Positions 9,517-18,544 of a DNA stretch of 64,000 bases are shown piece by piece. Source of the stretch: Paracoccus sp. C2R09. Its GTDB lineage: Bacteria; Pseudomonadota; Alphaproteobacteria; Rhodobacterales; Rhodobacteraceae. Numbering within the stretch: position 1 is the stretch's first letter; each line of letters starts with the position of its first letter. Both the position numbers and the translations under genes were made by a program. The notes beneath the pieces are model-generated. The model had not been told where the DNA came from. It was given only the letters and a program-made list of their open reading frames with translations, and searched no databases. The stretch is from the NCBI RefSeq assembly GCF_018860625.1, contig NZ_JAHKQB010000027.1:124001-188000 (forward strand). The letters are read 5' to 3'.

Positions 9517-12500
9517 GTCGTCTTTTCCTTTCGGGTGAACATCCGCCGCACTGTCAGCACGGCGACATAGAAGACCGGCACCAGGAAGATCCCGATCACC
9601 GCGGATGAGGTCATGCCGCCCAGAACGCCGATGCCGATCGAGTTCTGCGCACCCGCGCCCGCCCCCGAGGCGGTGGCCAGGGGCAGCACGCCCAGCATGA
9701 AGGCGAAGGTGGTCATCAGGATCGGGCGCAGTCGCTGGCGCGAGGCGATGGCCGCGGCCTCCAGCATGTTCTTGCCCTCGGCGATCTGGGCTTCGGCGAA
9801 TTCGACGATCAGGATCGCGTTTCGCGCGGCAAGGCCGATGGTCGTCAGCAGGCCCACCTTGAAGTAGACGTCGTTCGACTGGCCGAAGAACAGCGCGGCC
9901 GCCAATGCACCCAGGATGCCCACCGGCACGGTCAGCATGACCGCCAGCGGCACCGACCAGCTTTCATAGAGCGCGGCCAGCGCAAGGAAGACCACCAGCG
10001 CGGACAGGGCAAAGAGGATGGGCGCCTGGTTGCCGGACAGCCGTTCCTGGTAGGACAGGCCCGTCCAGGCCGAACCGTAGCCGCCATCCATGTCCGCGAC
10101 CATCTCCTCCATCGCGATCATCGCCTCGCCCGACGACAGGCCCTGGCTGGCGGCGCCGCTCAGCTCCATCGCGCGGGTGCCGCCATAGCGGGCCAGCGAC
10201 TGGGGTTCCTGATCCCAGGACCGGGTCGAGAAGGCCCCGAAGGACACCATTTCGCCATCGGAATTGCGCGCATACCAGCGGTCGATATCCTCGGGCTGGC
10301 CGCGCGTGTCGGAATCGCCCTGCACGATCACCGGGCGCAGGTCGTTCCCGAGCGCGAAATCGTTCACCTCGCTGCCCGCGAAGATCACCGACAGCATGGC
10401 GTTCACTTCGGAAATCGACAGCCCGAAGGCCGCGGCCTTCTGCTGGTCGATATCCAGCTGCAGCGCGGTCTGGGTGGCCGCATCGTTGCCACGCAGGCTG
10501 GTGACGCGCCCGTCCTGCTGCGCGGTGGCGACCAACTGGTCCGCAGCGGCGGACAGCGCGTCCTGGCCCCGGCCGGACTGATCCACCAGGTACATGGTGA
10601 AGCCCGACGAGGTGCCAAGCCCCTGGATCGCGGGCGGTTGCAGCGCGAAGACCTGCCCCTGGCGGTTCGTCGTGAAGAAGAACCCGTTGGCGCGGTTCAC
10701 CAGATCGGCGATGCCATCCTTGCGGTCGGCATAGTCCTTGAGCTTCACGAAGACCATGGCGTTGTTCTGCCCGGTCCCCTGGAAGCTGAAGCCCAGGGCG
10801 GCGAAGACGGATTCGACGGTCTCGGTTTCCTGGGTCAGCATGTAGTTCTCGACCTTCTCGACCAATGCCTTGGTCTGCTCGCTGGTCGATCCGTCGGGGC
10901 CCTGGATCAGCACCAGGCCCACGCCCTGATCCTCGTCGGGCAGGAACGAACTGGGCAGCCGGTCATAGAGCGCGGCAATGCCGCCGCCGATGGCCACCAA
11001 CACGATCAGCAGGCGCAGGGGGCGGCGGATCAGCCGCGACACCACGCCGACATAGCCGTTGGTCGTGCGGTCCATGTTGCGGTTGAACCAGCGGGCGGGC
11101 GCGATCCCGCCCTTGTGGTCGCGCGGCTTCAGCAGGCTGGCGCACATGGCGGGGGTCAGGATGACCGCCACGCCCAGTGACAGCACCATCGCCGTGATGA
11201 TCGTGACCGAGAACTGGCGATAGATCACGCCGGTCGATCCGGTCATGAAGGCCATGGGCAGGAACACCGCCGAAAGGACCAGCACGATGCCGACCAGCGC
11301 CGAGGTGATCTCGTTCATGCTCTTCTCGGTGGCCTCGACAGGGCCCAGGCCGTCTTCTTCCATCACGCGCTCGACGTTCTCGACCACCACGATGGCATCG
11401 TCGACCAGAAGGCCGATGGCCAGCACCATGGCGAACATGGTCAGGGTGTTGATGGAAAAGCCCGCGAAGGCCAGCATCGCGAAGGTGCCCAGCAGCACGA
11501 CCGGGATCGCGATCACCGGGATCAGCGTGGCGCGCCAGCTCTGCAGGAAGACCAGGATCACCAGGAAGACCAGCACCACGGCTTCGGCAAGGGTGTGATA
11601 GACCTGCTCGATCGATTGTTCGACGAAGGGCGAGGTGTCGTAGGGATAGACGATCTCGATGCCGGCAGGCAGCAGGTCGGCCACCCCGTTGATCGTGTGG
11701 CGGACGCGTTCGGCCGTGTCCACGGCGTTCGCCCCGGTGGCCAGGTTGACCGCGAAGCCCGCGGCCGGGTTGCCGTTGTGGCGGGAATTGCCGCCATAGC
11801 TTTCCTGCCCGATCTCGATCCGGGCGACATCGCCCAGGAACACGGTCGAACCGTCGGTCGCCACGCGCAGCAGGATGTTCTCGAATTCCTCGACGGTGGA
11901 CAGTTGCGACTGCGCCGAGACGGGCACCGTGATCTGCTGGCCCTGCGCACTGGGCTGGGCGCCCAGATCGCCGACGGTCACGTTGGTGTTCTGTTCGGAC
12001 ACGGCCGAGGTCACGTCCGAGGGCGTGACCTGATACTGGACCATCTTCATCGGATCCAGCCAGATCCGCATGGCATAGCCCGACCCGAAGGTGTTGATCG
12101 AGCCGACGCCCTCGGTCCGCTTGACCGGGTCCTCGATCAGCTGCGCGACCAGGTCGCCCAGTTCGACCGTGTCATAGCCGCCATCGGGCGCGGTCAGCGC
12201 GCCCACCAACAGGATCGAACTGGTCGAGCGTTCGACCTGCACGCCCTGCTGCTGAACCACGTCGGGCAGCTGCGAGGTGACCAGCTGCAGCTTGTTCTGG
12301 ACCTGCACCTGCGCGATGTCGGGGTCCACGCTGTCGTCGAAGGTCAGCGATATCGAGGTCGAGCTGGGCGTCGATGTCGACGTCATGTAGGTCAGGCCGT
12401 CGAGGCCCGTCATCGCGTCCTCGATCACCGTGGTGACCGAACTTTCCACGATCTCGGCCGAGGCGCCGGTATAGGTCGCGCTGATGCGGACGGTCGTGGG

Positions 12501-12617
12501 CGAGATCTGCGGATATTGTTCGATCGCGAGGCTGTTGAGACCCATGGCCCCCACCAGCATCGTGACCAGTGCCAGCACCCAGGCGAAGACGGGGCGATGG
12601 ATGAAGAAACGTGCCAT
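9513..12617 (-). CDS. RND multidrug efflux transporter, inner membrane permease (AcrB/MexB-like, HAE1)
   Basis: 1034 residues, the usual length for HAE1 pumps. The N-terminus MARFFIHRPVFAWVLA, the proton-relay pair Asp406-Asp407 in GLLVDDAIVVVENVERVM, and the duplicated 12-helix plan with two large periplasmic loops identify a proton-driven drug exporter. It works with the adaptor gene upstream and the outer membrane factor downstream (ATGA overlap). Substrates cannot be deduced. A six-base gap separates it from the adaptor gene. The operon is divergent from a TetR gene that probably represses it. Confidence 0.96.
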   Translation of the reverse strand: MARFFIHRPVFAWVLALVTMLVGAMGLNSLAIEQYPQISPTTVRISATYTGASAEIVESSVTTVIEDAMTGLDGLTYMTSTSTPSSTSISLTFDDSVDPDIAQVQVQNKLQLVTSQLPDVVQQQGVQVERSTSSILLVGALTAPDGGYDTVELGDLVAQLIEDPVKRTEGVGSINTFGSGYAMRIWLDPMKMVQYQVTPSDVTSAVSEQNTNVTVGDLGAQPSAQGQQITVPVSAQSQLSTVEEFENILLRVATDGSTVFLGDVARIEIGQESYGGNSRHNGNPAAGFAVNLATGANAVDTAERVRHTINGVADLLPAGIEIVYPYDTSPFVEQSIEQVYHTLAEAVVLVFLVILVFLQSWRATLIPVIAIPVVLLGTFAMLAFAGFSINTLTMFAMVLAIGLLVDDAIVVVENVERVMEEDGLGPVEATEKSMNEITSALVGIVLVLSAVFLPMAFMTGSTGVIYRQFSVTIITAMVLSLGVAVILTPAMCASLLKPRDHKGGIAPARWFNRNMDRTTNGYVGVVSRLIRRPLRLLIVLVAIGGGIAALYDRLPSSFLPDEDQGVGLVLIQGPDGSTSEQTKALVEKVENYMLTQETETVESVFAALGFSFQGTGQNNAMVFVKLKDYADRKDGIADLVNRANGFFFTTNRQGQVFALQPPAIQGLGTSSGFTMYLVDQSGRGQDALSAAADQLVATAQQDGRVTSLRGNDAATQTALQLDIDQQKAAAFGLSISEVNAMLSVIFAGSEVNDFALGNDLRPVIVQGDSDTRGQPEDIDRWYARNSDGEMVSFGAFSTRSWDQEPQSLARYGGTRAMELSGAASQGLSSGEAMIAMEEMVADMDGGYGSAWTGLSYQERLSGNQAPILFALSALVVFLALAALYESWSVPLAVMLTVPVGILGALAAALFFGQSNDVYFKVGLLTTIGLAARNAILIVEFAEAQIAEGKNMLEAAAIASRQRLRPILMTTFAFMLGVLPLATASGAGAGAQNSIGIGVLGGMTSSAVIGIFLVPVFYVAVLTVRRMFTRKEKTT

Positions 12618-12623
12618 CTGGCC

Positions 12624-13775
12624 TTACTCCGCTTCGGGCTGGGGGGCGTCGCGGATGACGCCGTTCTCGTCGATCACGACAGGGGCGGTCTGAACCTCTG
12701 CCCCTTCGGACAGGCCCGAGGCCCCTTCCACCACCAGCGTTTCGCCGTCTTCCAGGCCGTCGATCACGATCCACTGGTTCTGATAGCTTCCTTCGGTCGT
12801 CAGGTCGCGCCGGGTGGCCTTGCCGTCCTTGATCACCCAGGCCGACAGCTGGCCGATCTTGTCGCGCGTGGCCGCCGTCTGGGGCACCAGGATCGCGGTG
12901 GTCACCCCCAGATCCACCTGCCCGCGCAGGAACATGCCCGGCAGAATCAGCTTTTCGGGATTGTCGAAGCGGAAGCGCGTGTCGATCGACCCGGTCGAGG
13001 TCGAGACAGTGACCCCCGGCGCGATCAGTTCGCCCACGGCCTGATAGGTGCGACCGTTCTCCAGCGTCAGGGTGGCGCGCAGCTCCTCGTTCAGGCGCAG
13101 GCTGCCGTCGCTGATGTCGTCCAGCACGGTCAGGAAGCGCGAGGAGGGCTCGTACATGTCCACCTCGACCGGGTCGAGCTGGGTGACGGTCGCCATCGCG
13201 TCGGCCTGGTTCGCGGTGACCAGATCGCCGATCGAGGTGTCGGCCACGCTGGCGATCCCGTCCAGCGGGCTTGTGACGGTGGTCCAGTCCAGTTCGGCCT
13301 GCGCCTGCACCAGGGCGGCCTCGGCCGCATCGACCTGCGCCTGTGCCTGATCGCGGGTGGCCTGCGCGCTGTCCACAGCGGCCTGCGTGGCGCCCGACCC
13401 CAGCAATGCGCGGTTGCGCGACAGGGACGATTCCGCCTCGGTCAGCGTCGCCTGGGCGGCGGCAAGATCGGCCTGGGCCGCCGCGACGCCGGCCTCGTAG
13501 GTGGTGGCGTCGATGCGGAACATCGGCGTTCCCTTGGCGATCTCCTGACCCGGTTCGTACAGCACCTCCGTCACGATGCCGCTGACGCGGGGGCGGATTT
13601 CGGCGGCATTGGCAGCCACGGCGCGTCCGGGCAGGGTGAAGATGCGCGGAACGTCCTGTTCCTCGACTTGCATCACGCCGACCGTCTTCGGAGGCATCCC
13701 CTGCGCGAAGCCAACGGAGGCCAGCATCATCGACGCGCCGAGCGCGGCGCCGGTCATCTGAATAAAGTCGCGCAT
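12624..13775 (-). CDS. RND efflux periplasmic adaptor (AcrA/MexA family)
   Basis: 383 residues. A signal peptide (to about FAQG) precedes a membrane-fusion core: a barrel-sandwich hybrid half (VSGIVTEVLYEPGQEIAKG), a coiled-coil hairpin rich in Ala/Gln/Glu (about 95-180), the second lipoyl half, then beta-barrel and membrane-proximal domains ending in GLEDGETLVVEGASGL. There is no lipobox Cys, so it is probably a soluble or uncleaved-anchor adaptor. The start is ATG 13775 with GGAGA six bases upstream; the codon before it is GTG. First gene of the efflux operon. Confidence 0.93.
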   Translation of the reverse strand: MRDFIQMTGAALGASMMLASVGFAQGMPPKTVGVMQVEEQDVPRIFTLPGRAVAANAAEIRPRVSGIVTEVLYEPGQEIAKGTPMFRIDATTYEAGVAAAQADLAAAQATLTEAESSLSRNRALLGSGATQAAVDSAQATRDQAQAQVDAAEAALVQAQAELDWTTVTSPLDGIASVADTSIGDLVTANQADAMATVTQLDPVEVDMYEPSSRFLTVLDDISDGSLRLNEELRATLTLENGRTYQAVGELIAPGVTVSTSTGSIDTRFRFDNPEKLILPGMFLRGQVDLGVTTAILVPQTAATRDKIGQLSAWVIKDGKATRRDLTTEGSYQNQWIVIDGLEDGETLVVEGASGLSEGAEVQTAPVVIDENGVIRDAPQPEAE

Positions 13776-13845
13776 CACTGTCTCCGCTTGCGGCCGGACG
13801 CTGCGTCGGCCCTTCGGGCGCGTATTGCACGTCCTTGCCGACTAT

Positions 13846-13877
13846 GCAATGTTTGCCGGAAACGCAAACGGAATTGC
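13846..13877. promoter_or_regulatory. Candidate TetR operator between efflux operon and its regulator
   Basis: A perfect inverted repeat GTTTGC (13851-13856), seven bases, GCAAAC (13864-13869) is bracketed by GCAAT (13846-13850) and ATTGC (13873-13877). It lies about 70 bases upstream of the adaptor gene and just before the TetR start, so one bound dimer could block both divergent promoters. Confidence 0.5.
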
Positions 13878-13884
13878 CGGTATT

Positions 13885-14472
13885 ATGAACACAGATCTGC
13901 GTGACAGGCGCCGTCGCCAGACGGCCCGCGAAATCCAGACGACTGCGCTCAAGCTGGTGATGGACCAGGGCCTTGCGGCAGTGACGACGGATGCGATCGC
14001 GCATGGGGCCGGGATCAGCACCAGGACGTTCTTCAACTATTTCCCGAACAAGCAGGCGGCGCTTCTGGGGCCGCTGCCGGTGCTGGGCGCCGAAGACAGC
14101 GCATGGCTGGCCACATCCGACCGGCCCGTGCTGGACGATCTGACCGCCGTCGCACGCCAGCTGGTCGAGACAAGCCCCCCGGACCGGCCCACGCTGCGCA
14201 TGCTCGAGACGATGCTGGACCAGTTGCCGGACCTGACCTGTTCGTTCCGCGACACGCTGGAAACCATCGCCACGGTCATCGGCGACCATCTTCAGCGGCG
14301 GCTGGGGCCGGGATCGCAATGGCAGGCCGACATCATGTCGCACATGACGATGCATGCGTTCGGCAACGCGACCCGGCAATGGGCGTCCGATGACGACATG
14401 CCGATCGAGCGCATCCCCGAGATGGTCCACGAACAGCTGGTCAAGATATGCGAGTCCCTGTCCTCGACCTGA
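13885..14472 (+). CDS. TetR/AcrR family transcriptional regulator (probable efflux repressor)
   Basis: 195 residues from ATG 13885. The N-terminal helix-turn-helix domain is clear: RRQTAREIQTTALKLVMDQG, then TTDAIAHGAGISTRTFFNYF and PNKQAALLGPL. The C-terminal domain (about 70-195) is the ligand-binding/dimer part and is variable in this family. The start was chosen because an earlier in-frame ATG (13825) would place the operator palindrome within the coding sequence. It is divergent from the RND operon, the classic AcrR/MexR arrangement, so it is inferred to repress the pump and itself. It is convergent with the CheB/CheR-kinase gene. Confidence 0.88.
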   Translation: MNTDLRDRRRRQTAREIQTTALKLVMDQGLAAVTTDAIAHGAGISTRTFFNYFPNKQAALLGPLPVLGAEDSAWLATSDRPVLDDLTAVARQLVETSPPDRPTLRMLETMLDQLPDLTCSFRDTLETIATVIGDHLQRRLGPGSQWQADIMSHMTMHAFGNATRQWASDDDMPIERIPEMVHEQLVKICESLSST

Positions 14473-14491
14473 GGACGGGGACAAGGAATGA

Positions 14492-17400
14492 TCAGGACGC
14501 GCCGCCCCGCCAGTCCAGCCGCGTGCTGCGATGGGTCTCGGTCTGATCCACCGACAGTTCGGCGCCGATCTGGGCCGCGGCACCTTCCAGCAGAACGGAT
14601 CCGAAGCCGCGCTCGGGCCGGATGTCGGTGCGGGGGCCGGCATATTCCTCGGACCAAGTGACAACCAGATCGTCGCCTTGGGTCGCCCAAGTCACGTGCA
14701 GCTGCCCCTCGACCGGGCCGAGAACGCCGTATTTGAAGGCGTTCGTCGCCAGTTCGTGCAGGATCAGCGACAGCGGCACCACGTTCGCGGGCTGGACGGG
14801 GGCGTTGCCACCCTCGAGCAGGATATTCGCCCCGCGATAGGGCGCGAGCGACGTCTCGATCAATTCGCGCAGCGACAATTCCCGCGTGCCGCCCTTGGCC
14901 GTCGTCAGGCTGTGCGAACTGGCCAGTGCGGAAATGCGCGACGACACTTCCTGCACCACCTCGCGGACATCGTCGGTCTCGCGCGCGGCCATCCGCAGCA
15001 TGGCCGAGATCTGGGTAAAGAGGTTCTTCACCCGGTGGTCCATCTCGCGGATGACGGCCTCGCGCAGGTCCGCCGCCGATTGCGCGGCGGTCACGTCCAC
15101 CATCACGCCCAGCACGCGGGCATTCGCGCCGCTGCCCACGATCTCGCCCGCGGCCTCCAGCCGGGTATCGGCATGGCCGTTCGACGAGGGCCGCACCGTG
15201 CGGCGGAACCCGCGGCCTTCGGCGCAGCCGCGCAGATCGGCCAGCAGGGCGTCCCGGTCGTCGGGCGCGATCAGCCCGGCGAATGCCTGCAGCGGCAGCT
15301 CGGCCGTCTGTCCCACGCCCAAGAGGCCCGAACTGTCGTCGACGGTGATCGTCCGGCCGCTGCGGTCCAGCTGCCAGACCGCGATCCGGGCCAGGTGCCG
15401 GACGGAATTCAGCCGGTCCTCCTGCCGTTCGATCTGGATGCGCAGGTCGCGCAGAGCGGTCACATCCTCGAAGACCAGCATCGCGCCTTCCAGGTTCCCC
15501 TCGGGGCCGCGATAGGCCTTGGCGTCGATCCGCCAGACGCGATCCTCGGCGGCCTCGGTCATCTCGGCCCATTGCGCCTCGCCGGTCCGGATGACCTCTC
15601 GGGCCATGCTTTCCAGCTCGGGGCTGGCGAAGACGTTCGACACGTCGGTCAGCGGGCGTCCATGGTCCGACCGGCGCAGCGGGAAGATCTGCAGCGCGGC
15701 ATTGGTGAAGTTGCGCACGCGGATCTCGCGATCGACCACCAGAAGCGGGATCTTGGTGGCCGAGAAAAAGTTCTGCAGGTCGCTGTTCGCCGCGGTCAGG
15801 TCGTCGATCTTGGATTTCAGCTCGTCGTTGACGGTGCTCAGTTCCTCGTTCGTGGACTGAAGCTCCTCGTTCATCGACATCATTTCTTCGTTCGAGCTCT
15901 TCAGCTCCTCGTTCGCCGTCTCCAGTTCCTCGACCGCGCCATGCAGCTCGATCTGGGTCAGGCGCAGCTCCTCCTCCAGCAGATCGGCGCGGGATTCGGT
16001 GATGCTCAGTTCGTCCGTGTCAGAATCAGAGTCCGATTCCTGGACATGCGCGGCCTCCTGGAAGACCAGAAGGATGCTGCGATCGGGCAGGGGTTCGGCA
16101 AAGAGCGACACCGCCTGCGAGCCCATCTCGGAGCGGGCGACCAGATCGCGGATGATCACGGCGCGGTTCGCGGTGGTGACCTGATCGATCGCTGCGGTGA
16201 CGGCCTCCTTCAGGCCGGGATGGACGATCTGCTGGGCAAGCACGGGCTTGCGGGCCGTGGGATCGACCGACAGGAAACGCGACAGGCGGCCTGCGGACCA
16301 GACCACCTCTCCGGCGCGGGACACCTGCAGCGACGCGGGCGAGAAGCGGTCCAGCACACGGCGCTGCGCCGCGGTGACCGAGGGACGCTCGGACCCGCCG
16401 GACTGGCGCTGGTCCTGGTTGCGTTCATTCTGCGTGGTGCTGCGGAAGGGCAGGGACAGCGGCAGGCGGGCGGTCGCCTGGTCGCGCAGGAACAGGCGCG
16501 CGGGACGGTCCAGTTCCTCGAAATGCGCGGATTCGCGGCGCACGCCTTCCGACGGCCCCAGGAACAGGTAACCGCCCGGACGCAGCGCGTAATGAAACAG
16601 CGGCAGCACCCGCGCCTGCAGCCCCTCGTCCAGATAGATCAGCAGATTGCGGCAGGAAATCAGATCGACCCGCGCGAAGGGCGGATCGCGCAGCACGCTG
16701 TGCAGCGAAAACCGCACCCGGTCGCGCAGCTGCGGCGTGATCTGCATCAGCGAATCGCGATGCGTCGTGTATTCGCCGCGCAGATCCTCGGGGATGTCGG
16801 CCAACGCGCTGATGGGATAGCTGCCGGCCCGCGCGACCTCGATCATCTTGCGGTCGATATCGGATGCGAAGACGGTGAAACGCGGTCGCAGCCCGGCGGC
16901 GCGCATTTCCGCATCCACCAGCATGGCGATGCTGTAGGCTTCCTCGCCCGAGGAGCAGCCGGGCACCCAGATGCGCAGCTCCTCTCCGTCGCTGTCGCGG
17001 ACCATGGGCCGGATCGCGCGGTCGCGCAGCGTGCGGAACAGTTCGGGGTCGCGGAAGAAGCGCGTGACGTTGATCAGGAATTCGTTCTGCAGGGCATCGC
17101 ATTCGTCGCAGTCATGTTCCAGCTGCGCCAGATATTCCCGCGAGGTCTGGATGCCCAGCACCTGCATGCGGCGGCGGATCCGGCGCACCAGCGTCGTCAT
17201 CTTGTAGCCGCTGAAATCATGCCCGCAATGTTCATGCACCAGTTCGCAGATGCGGCGTGCATCCTCCAGCATGCTCTCTTCGGCCATGTCGTTGTCGCGG
17301 CTTTCGAAGAAATGCATGATCGAGGCGAGGATGCGGTCGGGGGCCAGCACGAAATCGACAAGGCCCGTGGCCTCGGCCGAAAGCGGCATCCCGTCATAGC

Positions 17401-17896
17401 GGGCGGTGCGCGGCTCCTGCACGACGCAGACGCCGCCATGTTCCTTGATCGCGCGCAGGCCCAACGTCCCGTCGGCGCCGGTGCCCGACAGGATCACGCA
17501 GGCGGCCGACGATCCGCGCGCCTGTGCAAGGCTCTCGAAGAAGTCGTCGATGGGACGGCGCAGCCCGCGCGGCTGTTCGAAATCCGTCAGGACCAGCCGG
17601 TTCTCCTTGATCAGCATGCGCGAACCGGGGGGGATGGTATAGACCTGACCGGGACGCAGCAGCGTTCCGTGCTGGGCCTGCTGGACGGTCAGCGCCGTGC
17701 GGCGGTCCAGAAGCTCGGCCAGGACGCTGTCATGGGTCGGGTCCAGATGCTGGATGATGACATAGGCTGCCGGATCGTCGCGGCTGGCATCGCGCAGCAG
17801 GTCCTGCAGCGCCTCGAGCCCGCCGGCGGATGCACCGATGGCCACGACCGCGAAATCCTGCCGTGTCTCGTCACGCTTTGGCGTCTCGTCATTCAT
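14492..17896 (-). CDS. CheB-CheR-PAS-HWE histidine kinase fusion
   Basis: 1134 residues. Domains in order: CheB methylesterase (about 14-195) with Ser23 in GASAGG, His50 and Asp142 in GTGADG; CheR methyltransferase (about 205-475) with NVTRFFRDPELF and SAM-binding VPGCSSGEEAY; a long coiled coil (about 635-712) of repeated EEL units; PAS domains (about 715-815 and 825-940); an HWE-type kinase with His954 in EMDHRVKNLF, N-box HELATNAFKY and the W-x-E signature (WSEE, 1081-1084). It has no receiver domain. It probably senses a signal and phosphorylates a separate response regulator; a role for the CheB/CheR parts is unproven. The ATG overlaps the LOV gene stop by eight bases (ATGAATGA), implying coupled expression. 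Confidence 0.92.
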   Translation of the reverse strand: MNDETPKRDETRQDFAVVAIGASAGGLEALQDLLRDASRDDPAAYVIIQHLDPTHDSVLAELLDRRTALTVQQAQHGTLLRPGQVYTIPPGSRMLIKENRLVLTDFEQPRGLRRPIDDFFESLAQARGSSAACVILSGTGADGTLGLRAIKEHGGVCVVQEPRTARYDGMPLSAEATGLVDFVLAPDRILASIMHFFESRDNDMAEESMLEDARRICELVHEHCGHDFSGYKMTTLVRRIRRRMQVLGIQTSREYLAQLEHDCDECDALQNEFLINVTRFFRDPELFRTLRDRAIRPMVRDSDGEELRIWVPGCSSGEEAYSIAMLVDAEMRAAGLRPRFTVFASDIDRKMIEVARAGSYPISALADIPEDLRGEYTTHRDSLMQITPQLRDRVRFSLHSVLRDPPFARVDLISCRNLLIYLDEGLQARVLPLFHYALRPGGYLFLGPSEGVRRESAHFEELDRPARLFLRDQATARLPLSLPFRSTTQNERNQDQRQSGGSERPSVTAAQRRVLDRFSPASLQVSRAGEVVWSAGRLSRFLSVDPTARKPVLAQQIVHPGLKEAVTAAIDQVTTANRAVIIRDLVARSEMGSQAVSLFAEPLPDRSILLVFQEAAHVQESDSDSDTDELSITESRADLLEEELRLTQIELHGAVEELETANEELKSSNEEMMSMNEELQSTNEELSTVNDELKSKIDDLTAANSDLQNFFSATKIPLLVVDREIRVRNFTNAALQIFPLRRSDHGRPLTDVSNVFASPELESMAREVIRTGEAQWAEMTEAAEDRVWRIDAKAYRGPEGNLEGAMLVFEDVTALRDLRIQIERQEDRLNSVRHLARIAVWQLDRSGRTITVDDSSGLLGVGQTAELPLQAFAGLIAPDDRDALLADLRGCAEGRGFRRTVRPSSNGHADTRLEAAGEIVGSGANARVLGVMVDVTAAQSAADLREAVIREMDHRVKNLFTQISAMLRMAARETDDVREVVQEVSSRISALASSHSLTTAKGGTRELSLRELIETSLAPYRGANILLEGGNAPVQPANVVPLSLILHELATNAFKYGVLGPVEGQLHVTWATQGDDLVVTWSEEYAGPRTDIRPERGFGSVLLEGAAAQIGAELSVDQTETHRSTRLDWRGGAS

Positions 17897-18437
17897 CGCG
17901 GATCGCGAGCCTCGCAAGTGTCGAGATGGACCGGGCGATGATGACGGAACTGTCGGCCATGATCATGCCGAACTGGCCCGCGATCCTGCGCACGTCTGCC
18001 ATGCTGCCCTTCAGCTCCGTATCGTTGGTCAGCAGATCGGGCGATTGCCGGTGTCTGCCCATGTCGAATTGCGACGCGATGACGAAACGCAATTCGCCGT
18101 CCTTGCCGTGCAGTTTCGACATGAACACCAGATTGGTGAATTCGGATCCATCGGCGCGGTAATTCAGGATCGGAAAGCGGCCGTCCTCGCTGCCCTTGTG
18201 GTGCAGAAAGGTCGATATCGCGCCGATCTGTTCCCGCGGCGTGTCGGCCCCCTGAAGAAAGCGACAGTTGTGACCCACCACGTCTTCGGTGCCATAGCCC
18301 GTCAGTTTGAGGAAACCGTCATTCACAAGGCAGAGCGGCATGTCGCCGCTGCCATGCGCCAGCGCAAGCGGAATGCGCGACCGCTCGAACTGGGCGGTCA
18401 GCGCCTCGGGCGGTTCGTGAAACTGGGCGCGCAGCAT
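17889..18437 (-). CDS. Short LOV (PAS) blue-light photoreceptor protein
   Basis: 182 residues. The LOV core spans about 15-125 and carries every flavin signature: G55-H-N-C58-R-F-L-Q62 with the photoactive Cys58, Asn92 and Asn102 in NYRADGSEFTN, and Gln123 in ASQFDMG. These residues bind FMN and form the Cys-flavin adduct in blue light. The remaining 55 residues are helical and carry no recognised output domain, as in short LOV proteins such as R. sphaeroides RsLOV. AGGAGCC precedes the ATG. The 3' end overlaps the CheB/CheR-HWE kinase gene by eight bases, so the receptor may signal to that kinase. Confidence 0.9.
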   Translation of the reverse strand: MLRAQFHEPPEALTAQFERSRIPLALAHGSGDMPLCLVNDGFLKLTGYGTEDVVGHNCRFLQGADTPREQIGAISTFLHHKGSEDGRFPILNYRADGSEFTNLVFMSKLHGKDGELRFVIASQFDMGRHRQSPDLLTNDTELKGSMADVRRIAGQFGMIMADSSVIIARSISTLARLAIRDE

Positions 18438-18476
18438 GAGGCTCCTGTGGGTCCGAAAGGATAGAAATGCCCCATT

Positions 18477-18505
18477 AGACTATGCTTAAGGTCAGGGTGC
18501 AACAA
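18477..18505 (-). promoter_or_regulatory. Possible promoter of the LOV-kinase operon
   Basis: In the AT-rich 107-bp gap upstream of the LOV gene the minus strand shows TTGTTG (18505-18500) and TAGTCT (18482-18477) 17 bases apart, 39 bases before the start. The match to consensus is weak. No EcfG-type GGAAC element was seen. Confidence 0.25.
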
Positions 18506-18544
18506 GCTAACCTTTATTTATGAGCCCAGCAAAATTGTAGGGTT

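Noticed and set aside
12172..14664. An 830-codon minus-strand frame spanning the efflux adaptor and the TetR gene
   Set aside because: Off-frame reading of the adaptor and antisense to TetR; no domain recognised.
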